Below, piece after piece: positions 15,987 through 24,929 of a stretch of 64,000 bases of DNA (position 1 is the first letter of the stretch; every line of letters starts with the position of its first letter). The DNA is from Pseudoalteromonas sp. UG3-2. Its GTDB lineage: Bacteria > Pseudomonadota > Gammaproteobacteria > Enterobacterales > Alteromonadaceae. The DNA is taken from the NCBI RefSeq assembly GCF_037120705.1, contig NZ_JAWLJU010000002.1, forward strand, positions 2,950,001-3,014,000, in the 5' to 3' direction. The position numbers and the translations under genes were made by a program. The notes beneath the pieces were generated by a model. The model did no database searches. It was not told the DNA's origin and saw only the letters and a list, made by a program, of their open reading frames with translations.

Positions 15987-18917
15987 ATGAAAAACAAATT
16001 CACCTTGAGTTGTATTGCCTTGAGCTTGCTATTGACGGGGTGTGGCTCAGACGATTCATCTGTAGAGGTTCCAATAAATGATAACTCTGGAGATAAAACC
16101 ACTGATATCGATAAGGTACCTGTGATCGCAGACATTGCGGATGTGACCGTCGATGAAAAGGCGACAGCAACAATAGTGGCAGATGTTGAAGATGATGGTG
16201 AGGTGACTTTTACTTGGGAGCAAATCAGCGGCCCTGATCTGATTTTAGAGGAGGCTAATAGCGATGAGCTTGTTATTACTGCTCCAGCTACAACAGACAA
16301 TGAAGTGGCAAAACTGCGCTTAACAGTGACCGACGTCAGTGAACAAACGGCTACTACAGACGTCACCGTAAACATTAATCAGCTGTTCAACCAAGTCACG
16401 TTAGTGGGTAAGGTAATTGGTGTTGACCTAGCAGGGGGGACTGTTACCGCTCAGTATGGTGAAAATGAAAACAACAGTGTTGCGCAAATTGATGAAGAGG
16501 GTGAATATAGCGTTTCCTTAAAGCAAGACGATGACGAGTCAACTTCAGCTGTTGTCTCTTTATATGCACAAGGTAGCGATGATAAAAGTACCATTGCGCT
16601 GCAATCTTACACTTCAAGTTTTGCTTCTTTACAATCTCAAGCAGGTGACGACAACATACTGTCATTTGATGAACTTACACAATTACAACTATCACCCTTT
16701 AGCAGTGCAACGGCAGCTTTATTGGAAGCACATAATGGCGATACCATCAACAATTTGGAACAGTTGCAACAAAGTTCGTTCAGCATTGATCATGAGCATA
16801 GAATGAATAGCGCAATTGTTTATCAAATATATTTAGATGAGCAAAATTTCACTGATGATCCACCTCCTGCAGCTAGCAGTTTTACAAGTGACGTTAACGC
16901 GGTGTCAACCCCAACAGCACAAACCTCTCTAGACTGGCTCAAAGATCCCGAGGAGTTTGGTCAATACTTGAATGAAAAACTGGGTTCCCCAGAGTATGTT
17001 GAGGCTAAAGCAAAATTGCTTGAAACCGAGCAGTTGAATGTTATTTCCTCGGTCCCTGAGGTACTGTACTTACCAGACTATTTTTATTTTCCTGGTGGCG
17101 GAGGAACTAAGATCACCTTCAACTCTGACGGCACAGGGACCGCTTCAATAGGCAAGCACGCTGATTCGATGAAGTGGGTATTTGAAGAGGGTTTAATTAC
17201 CATAACTCCTCAAGAAGAGCGTTTGCTAAAATCAAGTTTTACCGTTTTTCGAACTGATAAACAAGGCAATAAAACTGAGGTAACCATTACCGAGTGGCTG
17301 GATACTATAACGATTAGTTTAACTGATCTTGGCCATACAGCACTGAGTGCTGAAATAAAAATGAGTAAGAGTAGGGAATACTCCAACAGGGCTGGGGAAG
17401 TTACGAGTTATACCCTTACTTCACAAAATGCTGCGTATAGTAGTGAACACCACCAAGCGGTGGACATTACCTCTGGCCAAACCATCAGTTTGCCGTTACT
17501 TAGCTTTAATAATTTAATCGAAAATGCAAGCTTCAGTTCGGCATTATTCACATTTGATAACACCAATAGTGGCACACTTCATTTATTAAATGATGAAACC
17601 GTTTCCTACAATTGGCAGTACTTGGGGCAAGGTGTAAATAAAAAAGTAGTAATAGATGTACCGACGTTAGACCTTAACTTTGAATTTCAGCTGCTAACGC
17701 CACAAGCTAGCCGTTATATGGTTTATGGTAAAGCGCAACAGTCAAATGAGTCTAGAACTATAGTCGGAACGGCTTATAATTTAGAACCGGAAGCTAACTG
17801 GGTTAAAGAAGAAGTCGTAGGCGTATGGAGTAGACTGTATGCTGGGAGGAATTTTGATTCGTTTTGGTATGAGCTCTATGATGATGGTAAGTCTTACTCT
17901 GTTAGAACCTATGACTCCAATAACGATGGATTACTGAGCGAGGCTGAGGTCAATATTGATCACGGTCGCTGGCAATTAGATAATGGTGAGCTCACGCTTG
18001 ATAGCTATCAGGATCCCAATTGTACCTATGTAGGTTGTCAGCTGGAGAGTTCAAGAACTTTTACCATTTTAAGTAAAACGCCGTATAAACGTACCGTCCT
18101 TGAAGAAGTAAGTTTTGCTGATGGTTGGTCTGCTCAAAAAACCTTTGACTTAACCACTCATACCGCTCGTCCGTTCAGCCAATACCTGCCTGAGTCATTG
18201 ATTGGTACTGTGCTACCACAGTTTGCACCTAATCATCATGTTCCAAATTTGGTTGATGTGGAGTCATTAATTGATAAAGAGCTCTATACCCTCGAACATG
18301 ATAACTGGAGTAACCAAGAGGTCAGTTCACTCTATTTAGAGCAAGGAGGAGAGTTTACTTATTCAGGTACTCAGAACATCACTGGAGATTACGAGTTTAA
18401 AGCAGACCACCGTGTTCGTTTAGAGGTTGATGAAAGCAGTTGGTATTTTGCTACTTTAGCAAAGCAGGATAGTACGTATCTTAGCGGTTTGGATGGTAAT
18501 GTAAGTCCATATTTCACCCTCAAAAACAGCGCTGAGAGCTACGCAGAGGCTGTTAAGCTAAAGGAACCAGTAGCCTCGTTTAAAGACTTACAAGAACAGG
18601 CTATTTTTATGGCTGATAGAAGTCGCGAAGGTGATTGGGTTATTACCTACCTTATTATAAATGAAGAAACGATTACGGTGTACGACGATGCTGATTTTAG
18701 CGACGTACAAGCAACGATGAACTACACTCAGAATGAAGATGGCAGTGTAATTGTTTCGGGTAATAAATTGTTTATTGCACAGCATAATAGTCAGTTTAGT
18801 ACAGTAATAACTGTTGATGGCGATGGTAGAGATTTTAATTACTTCTTTTATACAGCCGAACAAGTTAATAACTTTGTAGAAGCGGCAAACCAATTACAGG
18901 CACTGGCATCACACTAG
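15987..18917 (+). CDS. Large lipoprotein with Ig-like domain and EF-hand-like segments
   Basis: The product has 976 residues. A lipoprotein signal ends LLLTGC-GSDDSS (lipobox Cys19/20). An Ig/PKD-like domain follows (about 45-130, with ATIVADVEDDGEVTFTWEQI). Two Asp-rich segments resemble EF-hand loops: GDDNILSFDEL (about 218) and DSNNDGLLSEAEVNID (about 640), suggesting calcium binding. The remaining beta-rich sequence is not recognised. A gaggaggg ribosome-binding site precedes the ATG. It is divergent from the sigma-kinase operon and ends near a strong terminator. It is predicted to be an outer-membrane or surface lipoprotein with no assigned function. Confidence 0.85.
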   Translation: MKNKFTLSCIALSLLLTGCGSDDSSVEVPINDNSGDKTTDIDKVPVIADIADVTVDEKATATIVADVEDDGEVTFTWEQISGPDLILEEANSDELVITAPATTDNEVAKLRLTVTDVSEQTATTDVTVNINQLFNQVTLVGKVIGVDLAGGTVTAQYGENENNSVAQIDEEGEYSVSLKQDDDESTSAVVSLYAQGSDDKSTIALQSYTSSFASLQSQAGDDNILSFDELTQLQLSPFSSATAALLEAHNGDTINNLEQLQQSSFSIDHEHRMNSAIVYQIYLDEQNFTDDPPPAASSFTSDVNAVSTPTAQTSLDWLKDPEEFGQYLNEKLGSPEYVEAKAKLLETEQLNVISSVPEVLYLPDYFYFPGGGGTKITFNSDGTGTASIGKHADSMKWVFEEGLITITPQEERLLKSSFTVFRTDKQGNKTEVTITEWLDTITISLTDLGHTALSAEIKMSKSREYSNRAGEVTSYTLTSQNAAYSSEHHQAVDITSGQTISLPLLSFNNLIENASFSSALFTFDNTNSGTLHLLNDETVSYNWQYLGQGVNKKVVIDVPTLDLNFEFQLLTPQASRYMVYGKAQQSNESRTIVGTAYNLEPEANWVKEEVVGVWSRLYAGRNFDSFWYELYDDGKSYSVRTYDSNNDGLLSEAEVNIDHGRWQLDNGELTLDSYQDPNCTYVGCQLESSRTFTILSKTPYKRTVLEEVSFADGWSAQKTFDLTTHTARPFSQYLPESLIGTVLPQFAPNHHVPNLVDVESLIDKELYTLEHDNWSNQEVSSLYLEQGGEFTYSGTQNITGDYEFKADHRVRLEVDESSWYFATLAKQDSTYLSGLDGNVSPYFTLKNSAESYAEAVKLKEPVASFKDLQEQAIFMADRSREGDWVITYLIINEETITVYDDADFSDVQATMNYTQNEDGSVIVSGNKLFIAQHNSQFSTVITVDGDGRDFNYFFYTAEQVNNFVEAANQLQALASH

Positions 18918-18964
18918 TTCTTGCTTCGCTTTACCATAAGAGTAAAGCTTAGACATCCGCGACT

Positions 18965-18991
18965 AAAGCCTAAGTTTACTTAGGCTTTTTT
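18965..18991 (+). terminator. Terminator after the large lipoprotein gene
   Basis: AAAGCCTAAG (18965-18974), a ttta loop, then CTTAGGCTTT and more T residues. It lies just beyond the 3' end of the convergent sensor-kinase gene. Confidence 0.9.
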
Positions 18992-18993
18992 GA

Positions 18994-21900
18994 TCATCGC
19001 CCATGATTGAGTAAGGCTTTTAGCTTGGCCGGCTTCACCGGTTTTGAGAGGTAATGAATTTGCGCTTGTTTGGCTTTTAGCTTCACCTCTTCATCTCTTA
19101 CTGCAGTGATCAAGATAGCGGGCGTATCGTCTTGCCAAATCTCTCTTAGCTTTAAGATCAGTGAAATGCCATCCATATCATGGTTGAGTTGGTAATCCAT
19201 CAAAATGACATCTGGCGCGGTGTGAGAGCTGGCGTATTCAATAGCGTCTTCAACTTGGGTGATAAGAGTGTGGTGACAATGCCATTTGGCGAGCAAGCTG
19301 GCCATGGCTTCGAGGTTTTTCGGGTCGTCATCAATGGCCACTACCTTAAGCTCGGTTTTATTTTGTGGTTTTTGGCTGACATTGTCTTTTTGCTGCAGCA
19401 ACTCTGGGTTGCCAAATGGAATATCAATACTAAAGCGACTGCCTTTGCCCACTTCTGAACTGACTTCAATGTGGATAGAAAGCAGATCGCATAGCCGTTT
19501 CACCACGCCAAGCCCCAGACCGATGCCTTTATTATCACCGGCCTGAATACGGTAAAAGTCATTAAATATTTTGTTTTGCTCATGCGTTGAGATCCCAGGG
19601 CCGGTATCCCACACTTCCAATCTCAAGCTGTGTTTGCGTTTTCGACAGGCGATCAGCACCTTACCAGACTCGGTATATTTAACGGCATTCGAAACAAGGT
19701 TTTGAATAATACGGCGCAGATAGGTGGTATCGCTGTGCACTACGCTATGACTACTGCGCACTCTAAGTTGTAAGCCTTTGTCTTTGGAGATAATGGTGTA
19801 TTCATTCACCAGAGGCTGCAAAATATCGTCAATATTAAAGTGTCTGGGCGAGGGTTTCATGGCACCTTGTTCGAGCTTAGCGATATCGAGTAATGCGCTC
19901 ATTAGGTGCACGGTCGAATCGAGGCTGTCACCGAGCTTATCAAAGTTGCCTTGGTCGCGTTGTTGTAAACTTTGACTATCAATGGCACCGAGGTACAGTC
20001 TGGCCGCATTTAACGGTTGTAAAATGTCATGGCTGGCTAAGGCCAAAAAGCGTGTTTTACTTTCATTGGCTTGTTCGGCTTCTTTTTTAGCTGCCATTAA
20101 GGCTTGTTCGGTTTCTTGGCGGCTGGCAATTTCGGCTTTGAGATCTAAGTTAATGGCGCGGATCTCTTGGGTTCTGGCCTCAATGCGGTTTTCCAGATCC
20201 ATGTTGATTTCTTCCAGCGCGTTTTGCGTTTCAATGTGGCTGGTGATATCAGCAAAGCTGGTTACAAAGCCGCCTTCTGGTAATGGGTTTCCCGTCATTT
20301 CAAACACCTGGCCATTGCGGCGATGACGAATAAAGTGATGTGGCGTGCCATTTTTTAAGTGTTGTACGCGCTTTTCCACGTGTTTTTCAATTTCACCTGG
20401 GCCACATTCGCCGCGCTCAGCGTTAAAGCGGATAATCTCTTGAATGGGCTGGCCTACTTCTAAAAAGCCATCTGGGTAGGCAAACATTTCATTGTAGCGC
20501 TTATTCCAGGCAACCAGCTTTAGGTCTTTATCCACCACCGAAATACCATGGCTGAGGTTTTCCAATGAAGTGAATAGTAGGTTTTGGTTAAATTGCAGCG
20601 CTTGGGTGGTTTCATCAAAAAAGTTAACCACTTCTTCAAAGGCCATTTGTTTACCTGAAGAGACACTGCGGATCAGCGCTTGGGCTGACGAAGCCCCCAA
20701 TACCCCGGTTAGAGCACGTTCACAAAAGGAAATGAACTCAGGTGAGGGCAGAGCATCGTTTTCATCGAGCTCATTATTTTGGGTGTAATGGCCCAGCAAC
20801 TGCTGACTGCGCTGAACCCCTAAAAAGGTTTGTAGCAGGATTTTAAAGTCATACACGGTGGCTTTAACTTGCTTATTAAGCCGCTTGGTGAGCGTGGCTT
20901 GATCTTTGGGGTTAACAAAAGCGGCGGCTTGAATTTTGTCTACTAAGCGCTCTTGGGCACCGAGTGAAAAAGTAATATAACAGCTGACATTGGCCAGTAA
21001 TGCCAGCAGGGTGCCGCGCGTTATAATGGTTTGCCGTAATTCGAAGTCTAGTAAGTTGCCCGCTTCTAAGATAGGAAACATTAAAAACAGCATCCAACAG
21101 ATAAAACCTGCGACCAGTCCGGCATAAACACCATAAGCATGACCTTTACGCCAATATAGCCCTCCGACAATAGCAGGCAGCAGTTGGGTGACCAAAGAAA
21201 AAGCCACTAAGCCCATGTTTGCTAGTGCTTCACCATGACCAAACCACTGTTGATACATGTAAGCCAGTAATAAAATAGCGGCAATAACAAAACGCCTAAC
21301 CAGTAATATTTGGTTTTTAAAGCTGCTATCGAGAATGTTTCTCTTAAACTTGCGCTTGAATAATAATGGCAAAATAACATCATTCGAGAGCATGGTACTG
21401 AGTGTTAAGGTTGCCACTACTATCATGGCGGTGGCGGCAGACAAGCCACCAATAAATACAATGGTGGCTAAAATGGGGTGGTCCATCATGATAGGCAGGG
21501 CTAAAACAAAACTATCTGGTGCCGCACCGTGGCCAATACCAGGGTGAATAGCCGCGCTGGCGATGGGGACTATCATGGCGGCGATCAGCAGCAAGTAAAG
21601 TGTAAAGGCCCAGCGAGCCGTTTTTAAATGCGCGGTGTTATGGTTGTCGACCACCACCACATGGAATTGCCGTGGTAAACAAACGATGGCGGCGGCGGCC
21701 ATCAATGTTTGGCCAATAAAGTTAAAATTTAAAAAGTTAAACGACTGCCAGTGACTACTTAACTCGGCCATGGAGTCTGGCATATAACTTAAAGATTGCC
21801 AGGCTAAAAACGCCACAATGGCCAGGGCCAATAACTTAACTAAAGATTCAAATGCCACCGCCAGCATCAGGCCGGAGCGATACTCGGTGACATCGACCTT

Positions 21901-22419
21901 GCGAGTACCAAAGAAAATCGCGAATAAGGCCATTAACAAGGTTCCCACTAAGGCTATCGCTGCTCCCGACACTTGCTCTCCTTGTTGTAGCAATAAAAAG
22001 CTGCTGCTAAGCGCTTTTAGCTGCAATGCGATATAGGGAATGGTTGCTAATAACGCAATCATGGTTACCATCACCGCCGTGGTTTGTCGTTTGCCGTAGC
22101 GGGCCGAAATAAAGTCGGCAATGGTGGTGATATTTTGTTTTTTACTGACCAAAATAAGCTTGCGCAAAAAGCCATGACCAAACATAAACAGCAGCGCAGG
22201 GCCGAGCAAAATAGGCAGGTAATGCCAGCTACTGGTTGCGGCGGTGCCCACTGAACCATAATAGGTCCAAGAGGTACAGTAAATCCCCAAAGAAAACGCA
22301 TAGACAAATGGGTGGTGACTAATTTTAAGCGCCCTTGGGGTGGTTTTATCCCCCCAGTTGGCAAGCCAAAATAACACCCCGATGTATGCCGCGGCCACAA
22401 GTAACAGAATGATGGTCAT
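18994..22419 (-). CDS. SSS-domain hybrid sensor histidine kinase, CrbS-like
   Basis: The product has about 1141 residues. Residues 1-480 form a sodium:solute-symporter-like multi-helix domain. A PAS-like region follows (about 590-700), a coiled linker, a HisKA domain with SHDILQPLNAAR, an HATPase with NLVSNAVKYTESG and DTGPGIS, and a C-terminal receiver (VVAIDDDPKNLEAM, phospho-Asp in ILMDYQLN). This is the architecture of CrbS, which with the CrbR regulator controls acetate use (acs, actP). It is divergent from DUF4212-actP, which supports that role. I start at the ATG at 22419 (MTIILLLVAAAYIG), where the first membrane helix begins; a longer 22482 start would add an uncharacteristic leader. 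No crbR gene lies in the window. Confidence 0.9.
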   Translation of the reverse strand: MTIILLLVAAAYIGVLFWLANWGDKTTPRALKISHHPFVYAFSLGIYCTSWTYYGSVGTAATSSWHYLPILLGPALLFMFGHGFLRKLILVSKKQNITTIADFISARYGKRQTTAVMVTMIALLATIPYIALQLKALSSSFLLLQQGEQVSGAAIALVGTLLMALFAIFFGTRKVDVTEYRSGLMLAVAFESLVKLLALAIVAFLAWQSLSYMPDSMAELSSHWQSFNFLNFNFIGQTLMAAAAIVCLPRQFHVVVVDNHNTAHLKTARWAFTLYLLLIAAMIVPIASAAIHPGIGHGAAPDSFVLALPIMMDHPILATIVFIGGLSAATAMIVVATLTLSTMLSNDVILPLLFKRKFKRNILDSSFKNQILLVRRFVIAAILLLAYMYQQWFGHGEALANMGLVAFSLVTQLLPAIVGGLYWRKGHAYGVYAGLVAGFICWMLFLMFPILEAGNLLDFELRQTIITRGTLLALLANVSCYITFSLGAQERLVDKIQAAAFVNPKDQATLTKRLNKQVKATVYDFKILLQTFLGVQRSQQLLGHYTQNNELDENDALPSPEFISFCERALTGVLGASSAQALIRSVSSGKQMAFEEVVNFFDETTQALQFNQNLLFTSLENLSHGISVVDKDLKLVAWNKRYNEMFAYPDGFLEVGQPIQEIIRFNAERGECGPGEIEKHVEKRVQHLKNGTPHHFIRHRRNGQVFEMTGNPLPEGGFVTSFADITSHIETQNALEEINMDLENRIEARTQEIRAINLDLKAEIASRQETEQALMAAKKEAEQANESKTRFLALASHDILQPLNAARLYLGAIDSQSLQQRDQGNFDKLGDSLDSTVHLMSALLDIAKLEQGAMKPSPRHFNIDDILQPLVNEYTIISKDKGLQLRVRSSHSVVHSDTTYLRRIIQNLVSNAVKYTESGKVLIACRKRKHSLRLEVWDTGPGISTHEQNKIFNDFYRIQAGDNKGIGLGLGVVKRLCDLLSIHIEVSSEVGKGSRFSIDIPFGNPELLQQKDNVSQKPQNKTELKVVAIDDDPKNLEAMASLLAKWHCHHTLITQVEDAIEYASSHTAPDVILMDYQLNHDMDGISLILKLREIWQDDTPAILITAVRDEEVKLKAKQAQIHYLSKPVKPAKLKALLNHGR

Positions 22420-22830
22420 AGTAAACAAGCTGTAATTGTTATTATTAAACTCATCATACCTTAGCAAACAAACGGTGTGCACAGTGAAATTGTCACTAAG
22501 ATTTTTAGTTTGAAATTTAAAGTGTAATAATTTCAGGGTGTTATGTGTAATTAGGAGTCTTGTTAGCGGTTGCGTTTACAGTAAGTAAGACTAATGTCTA
22601 CATGACTGCCATTTTTCTTTATCTACCAGCAATGAAACCATGGAAAATATGTAACCATATGTTTTATATAGCTATTGTGGGTTTTAATTACTGCGGTTTT
22701 AGCAGTTTACGTAAACGTTAACTAGCCGTTACGACTAAGGTCTCAATTTCATCTTGTTAAGCCATTGCTAATCTCAATAGGGTCAATTAACACAACCCGT
22801 TCACCTTGAACGTGTGATAGGAGATTTAAA
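22420..22830. promoter_or_regulatory. Divergent control region, sensor kinase / DUF4212-actP
   Basis: About 410 bp without a gene between divergent operons. A perfect 12-bp palindrome, GTTTACGTAAAC (22705-22716), is followed by gttaact and is a candidate operator. The regulator is unknown; a CrbR-type LuxR-family regulator would be one candidate. Confidence 0.45.
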
Positions 22831-23094
22831 ATGGCTTTTAGAAGTGAAGAACAAGCAAAAGCATATTGGTCAGAAAATCTCGCCTTGATGTTTAAGCTAC
22901 TGACTGTTTGGTTTGTCGTATCATTTGGATTCGGCATCCTGTTAGTCGATGTACTTAACGAGATCCGTTTTTTTGGTTTTAAACTCGGATTTTGGTTCTC
23001 GCAACAAGGCGCAATTTATACCTTTGTCGCGTTAATTTTTGTCTACGTTTCAAAAATGAATGCGCTAGATAAAAAATACGGCGTAGACGAGTAA
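22831..23094 (+). CDS. DUF4212 small membrane subunit of sodium:solute symporter
   Basis: This 87-residue protein has two membrane helices (about 19-45 and 58-75) and a short cytoplasmic N-terminus (MAFRSEEQAKAYWSENL). DUF4212 proteins occur directly before ActP-type SSS permeases and are regarded as small partner subunits. The stop is 11 bp before actP and the ATG has a taggagat ribosome-binding site, so the pair is co-transcribed. Expected location is the inner membrane. Confidence 0.88.
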   Translation: MAFRSEEQAKAYWSENLALMFKLLTVWFVVSFGFGILLVDVLNEIRFFGFKLGFWFSQQGAIYTFVALIFVYVSKMNALDKKYGVDE

Positions 23095-23105
23095 GGAGCT
23101 AAACG

Positions 23106-24830
23106 ATGGATGTTCAAATTTTAACTTTTATTATCGTCGGTCTTAGCTTTGCGATGTATATCGGCATTGCGATTTGGGCAAGAGCCGGATCTACCAACGA
23201 ATTCTATGTTGCAGGCGGCGGTGTACCACCGGTTGCTAATGGCATGGCAACGGCTGCTGACTGGATGAGTGCGGCGTCGTTTATTTCAATGGCGGGGATC
23301 ATCTCCTTCGCCGGTTACGATGGTGGTGTATACCTGATGGGTTGGACCGGTGGTTATGTACTACTGGCCCTGTGCCTTGCGCCTTACCTACGTAAGTTTG
23401 GTAAATTCACGGTGCCAGACTTCATTGGTGACCGCTACTATTCACAGGTTGCTCGCGTAGTGGCGATCTTGTGTGCCATCTTTATCTGTTTCACCTACAT
23501 CGCAGGTCAAATGCGTGGTGTTGGGGTCGTGTTCTCTCGCTTCTTAGAAGTCGACATTGAAACCGGTGTTTACATCGGCATGGTTATCGTATTCTTCTAC
23601 GCGGTACTTGGCGGTATGAAAGGCATCACCTACACCCAGGTTGCACAGTATTGCGTATTGGTTTTTGCATACCTGGTTCCTGCTATCTTTATTTCCTTGA
23701 TGATGACAGGTCACTTACTACCACAAACGGGTTTTGGGGCTACCTTAGCTGATGGCTCTGGTAATTACATGCTCGACAAGCTCGATGGTCTCACCACCGA
23801 ACTTGGCTTTGCCCAATATACTGAAGGCTCTAAGAGTATGGTAGATGTGTTTGCTATTACCGCAGCGCTAATGGTGGGTACTGCCGGCTTACCACACGTT
23901 ATCGTACGCTTTTTCACCGTGCCACGAGTAAAAGATACGCGTATCTCAGCGGCATGGACATTGGTCTTCATCGCTATTGTTTACACAACGGCTCCTGCTG
24001 TGGCGTCATTCGCTCGAGTTAACATGATTGACACCATTAACGGTAAAGACGGCAGTGGTACCGCTTATGCGGATGCACCACAATGGGTGAAAAACTGGGA
24101 AAGAACCGGCCTTATCGAATTTAATGATAAAAACGGTGACGGCAAAATGCAGTACTCAGCAGGTAGCATCAATGATCCTGCAAGTGCCAACGAAGTGAAA
24201 GTAGACCGTGACATCATGGTATTGGCAAACCCAGAAATTGCGGATTTACCAGCATGGGTGATTGCACTGGTTGCAGCCGGTGGTATTGCCGCGGCACTGT
24301 CAACCACGGCAGGTCTACTACTGGTTATTTCAACGTCGGTGTCTCATGACTTACTAAAACGCACCTTAAAGCCAGATATTAACGATAAGCAAGAGCTCCT
24401 TGCAGCCCGTTTAGCAGCAATGACGGCAATTGGTATCTCTGCTTACTTTGGTATCAACCCGCCTGGATTTGTGGCATCGGTGGTGGCGTTCGCCTTCGGC
24501 TTAGCCGCAGCGAGCTTCTTCCCAGCAATTATCATGGGTATTTTCTCTAAACGCATGAATAAAGAAGGGGCCATCGCAGGTATGGTAACGGGTATTGGCT
24601 TTACTGCGGCTTATATCATTTACTTCAAGTTTGTTAGCCCTGAGCTGAATGCGCCGGCTAACTGGTTGTTTGGTATCTCACCAGAAGGCATCGGTATCAT
24701 TGGTATGGTGATTAACTTTGTGGTGGCTGCCATTGTAATGAAGCTAACCGCAGAAACACCAGATGAAATCAAACTGATGGTAGAAGGGATCCGCAATCCT
24801 AAAGGCTCTAGCGCCGCCCAAGCTCACTAA
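23106..24830 (+). CDS. actP: Cation:acetate symporter (SSS family)
   Basis: This 574-residue multi-helix permease (MDVQILTFIIVGLSFAMYIG...) has the conserved SSS segments TNEFYVAGGGVPPVANGMA, DWMSAASFISMAG and GGMKGITYTQVAQY. It would import acetate and related short carboxylates with sodium. The DUF4212 subunit upstream and the CrbS-like sensor opposite match acetate-uptake loci of marine gammaproteobacteria. A hydrophilic insert (about 315-375) lies between helices. Length is normal for the family. It ends at a strong terminator. Confidence 0.92.
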   Translation: MDVQILTFIIVGLSFAMYIGIAIWARAGSTNEFYVAGGGVPPVANGMATAADWMSAASFISMAGIISFAGYDGGVYLMGWTGGYVLLALCLAPYLRKFGKFTVPDFIGDRYYSQVARVVAILCAIFICFTYIAGQMRGVGVVFSRFLEVDIETGVYIGMVIVFFYAVLGGMKGITYTQVAQYCVLVFAYLVPAIFISLMMTGHLLPQTGFGATLADGSGNYMLDKLDGLTTELGFAQYTEGSKSMVDVFAITAALMVGTAGLPHVIVRFFTVPRVKDTRISAAWTLVFIAIVYTTAPAVASFARVNMIDTINGKDGSGTAYADAPQWVKNWERTGLIEFNDKNGDGKMQYSAGSINDPASANEVKVDRDIMVLANPEIADLPAWVIALVAAGGIAAALSTTAGLLLVISTSVSHDLLKRTLKPDINDKQELLAARLAAMTAIGISAYFGINPPGFVASVVAFAFGLAAASFFPAIIMGIFSKRMNKEGAIAGMVTGIGFTAAYIIYFKFVSPELNAPANWLFGISPEGIGIIGMVINFVVAAIVMKLTAETPDEIKLMVEGIRNPKGSSAAQAH

Positions 24831-24848
24831 GGAATAGATGAGTGAACA

Positions 24849-24891
24849 TGCCCAGTAACCCGTCACTTGGTTACTGGGCAGTTTTGTTTTT
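24849..24891 (+). terminator. Terminator after actP
   Basis: A perfect 12-bp stem, TGCCCAGTAACC / GGTTACTGGGCA, with an 8-nt loop is followed by gttttgttttt. It separates actP from the DUF294 gene. Confidence 0.93.
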
Positions 24892-24929
24892 ATCCAAGCT
24901 ATAACAAGCCTGTATTTGTAAGGATAACT

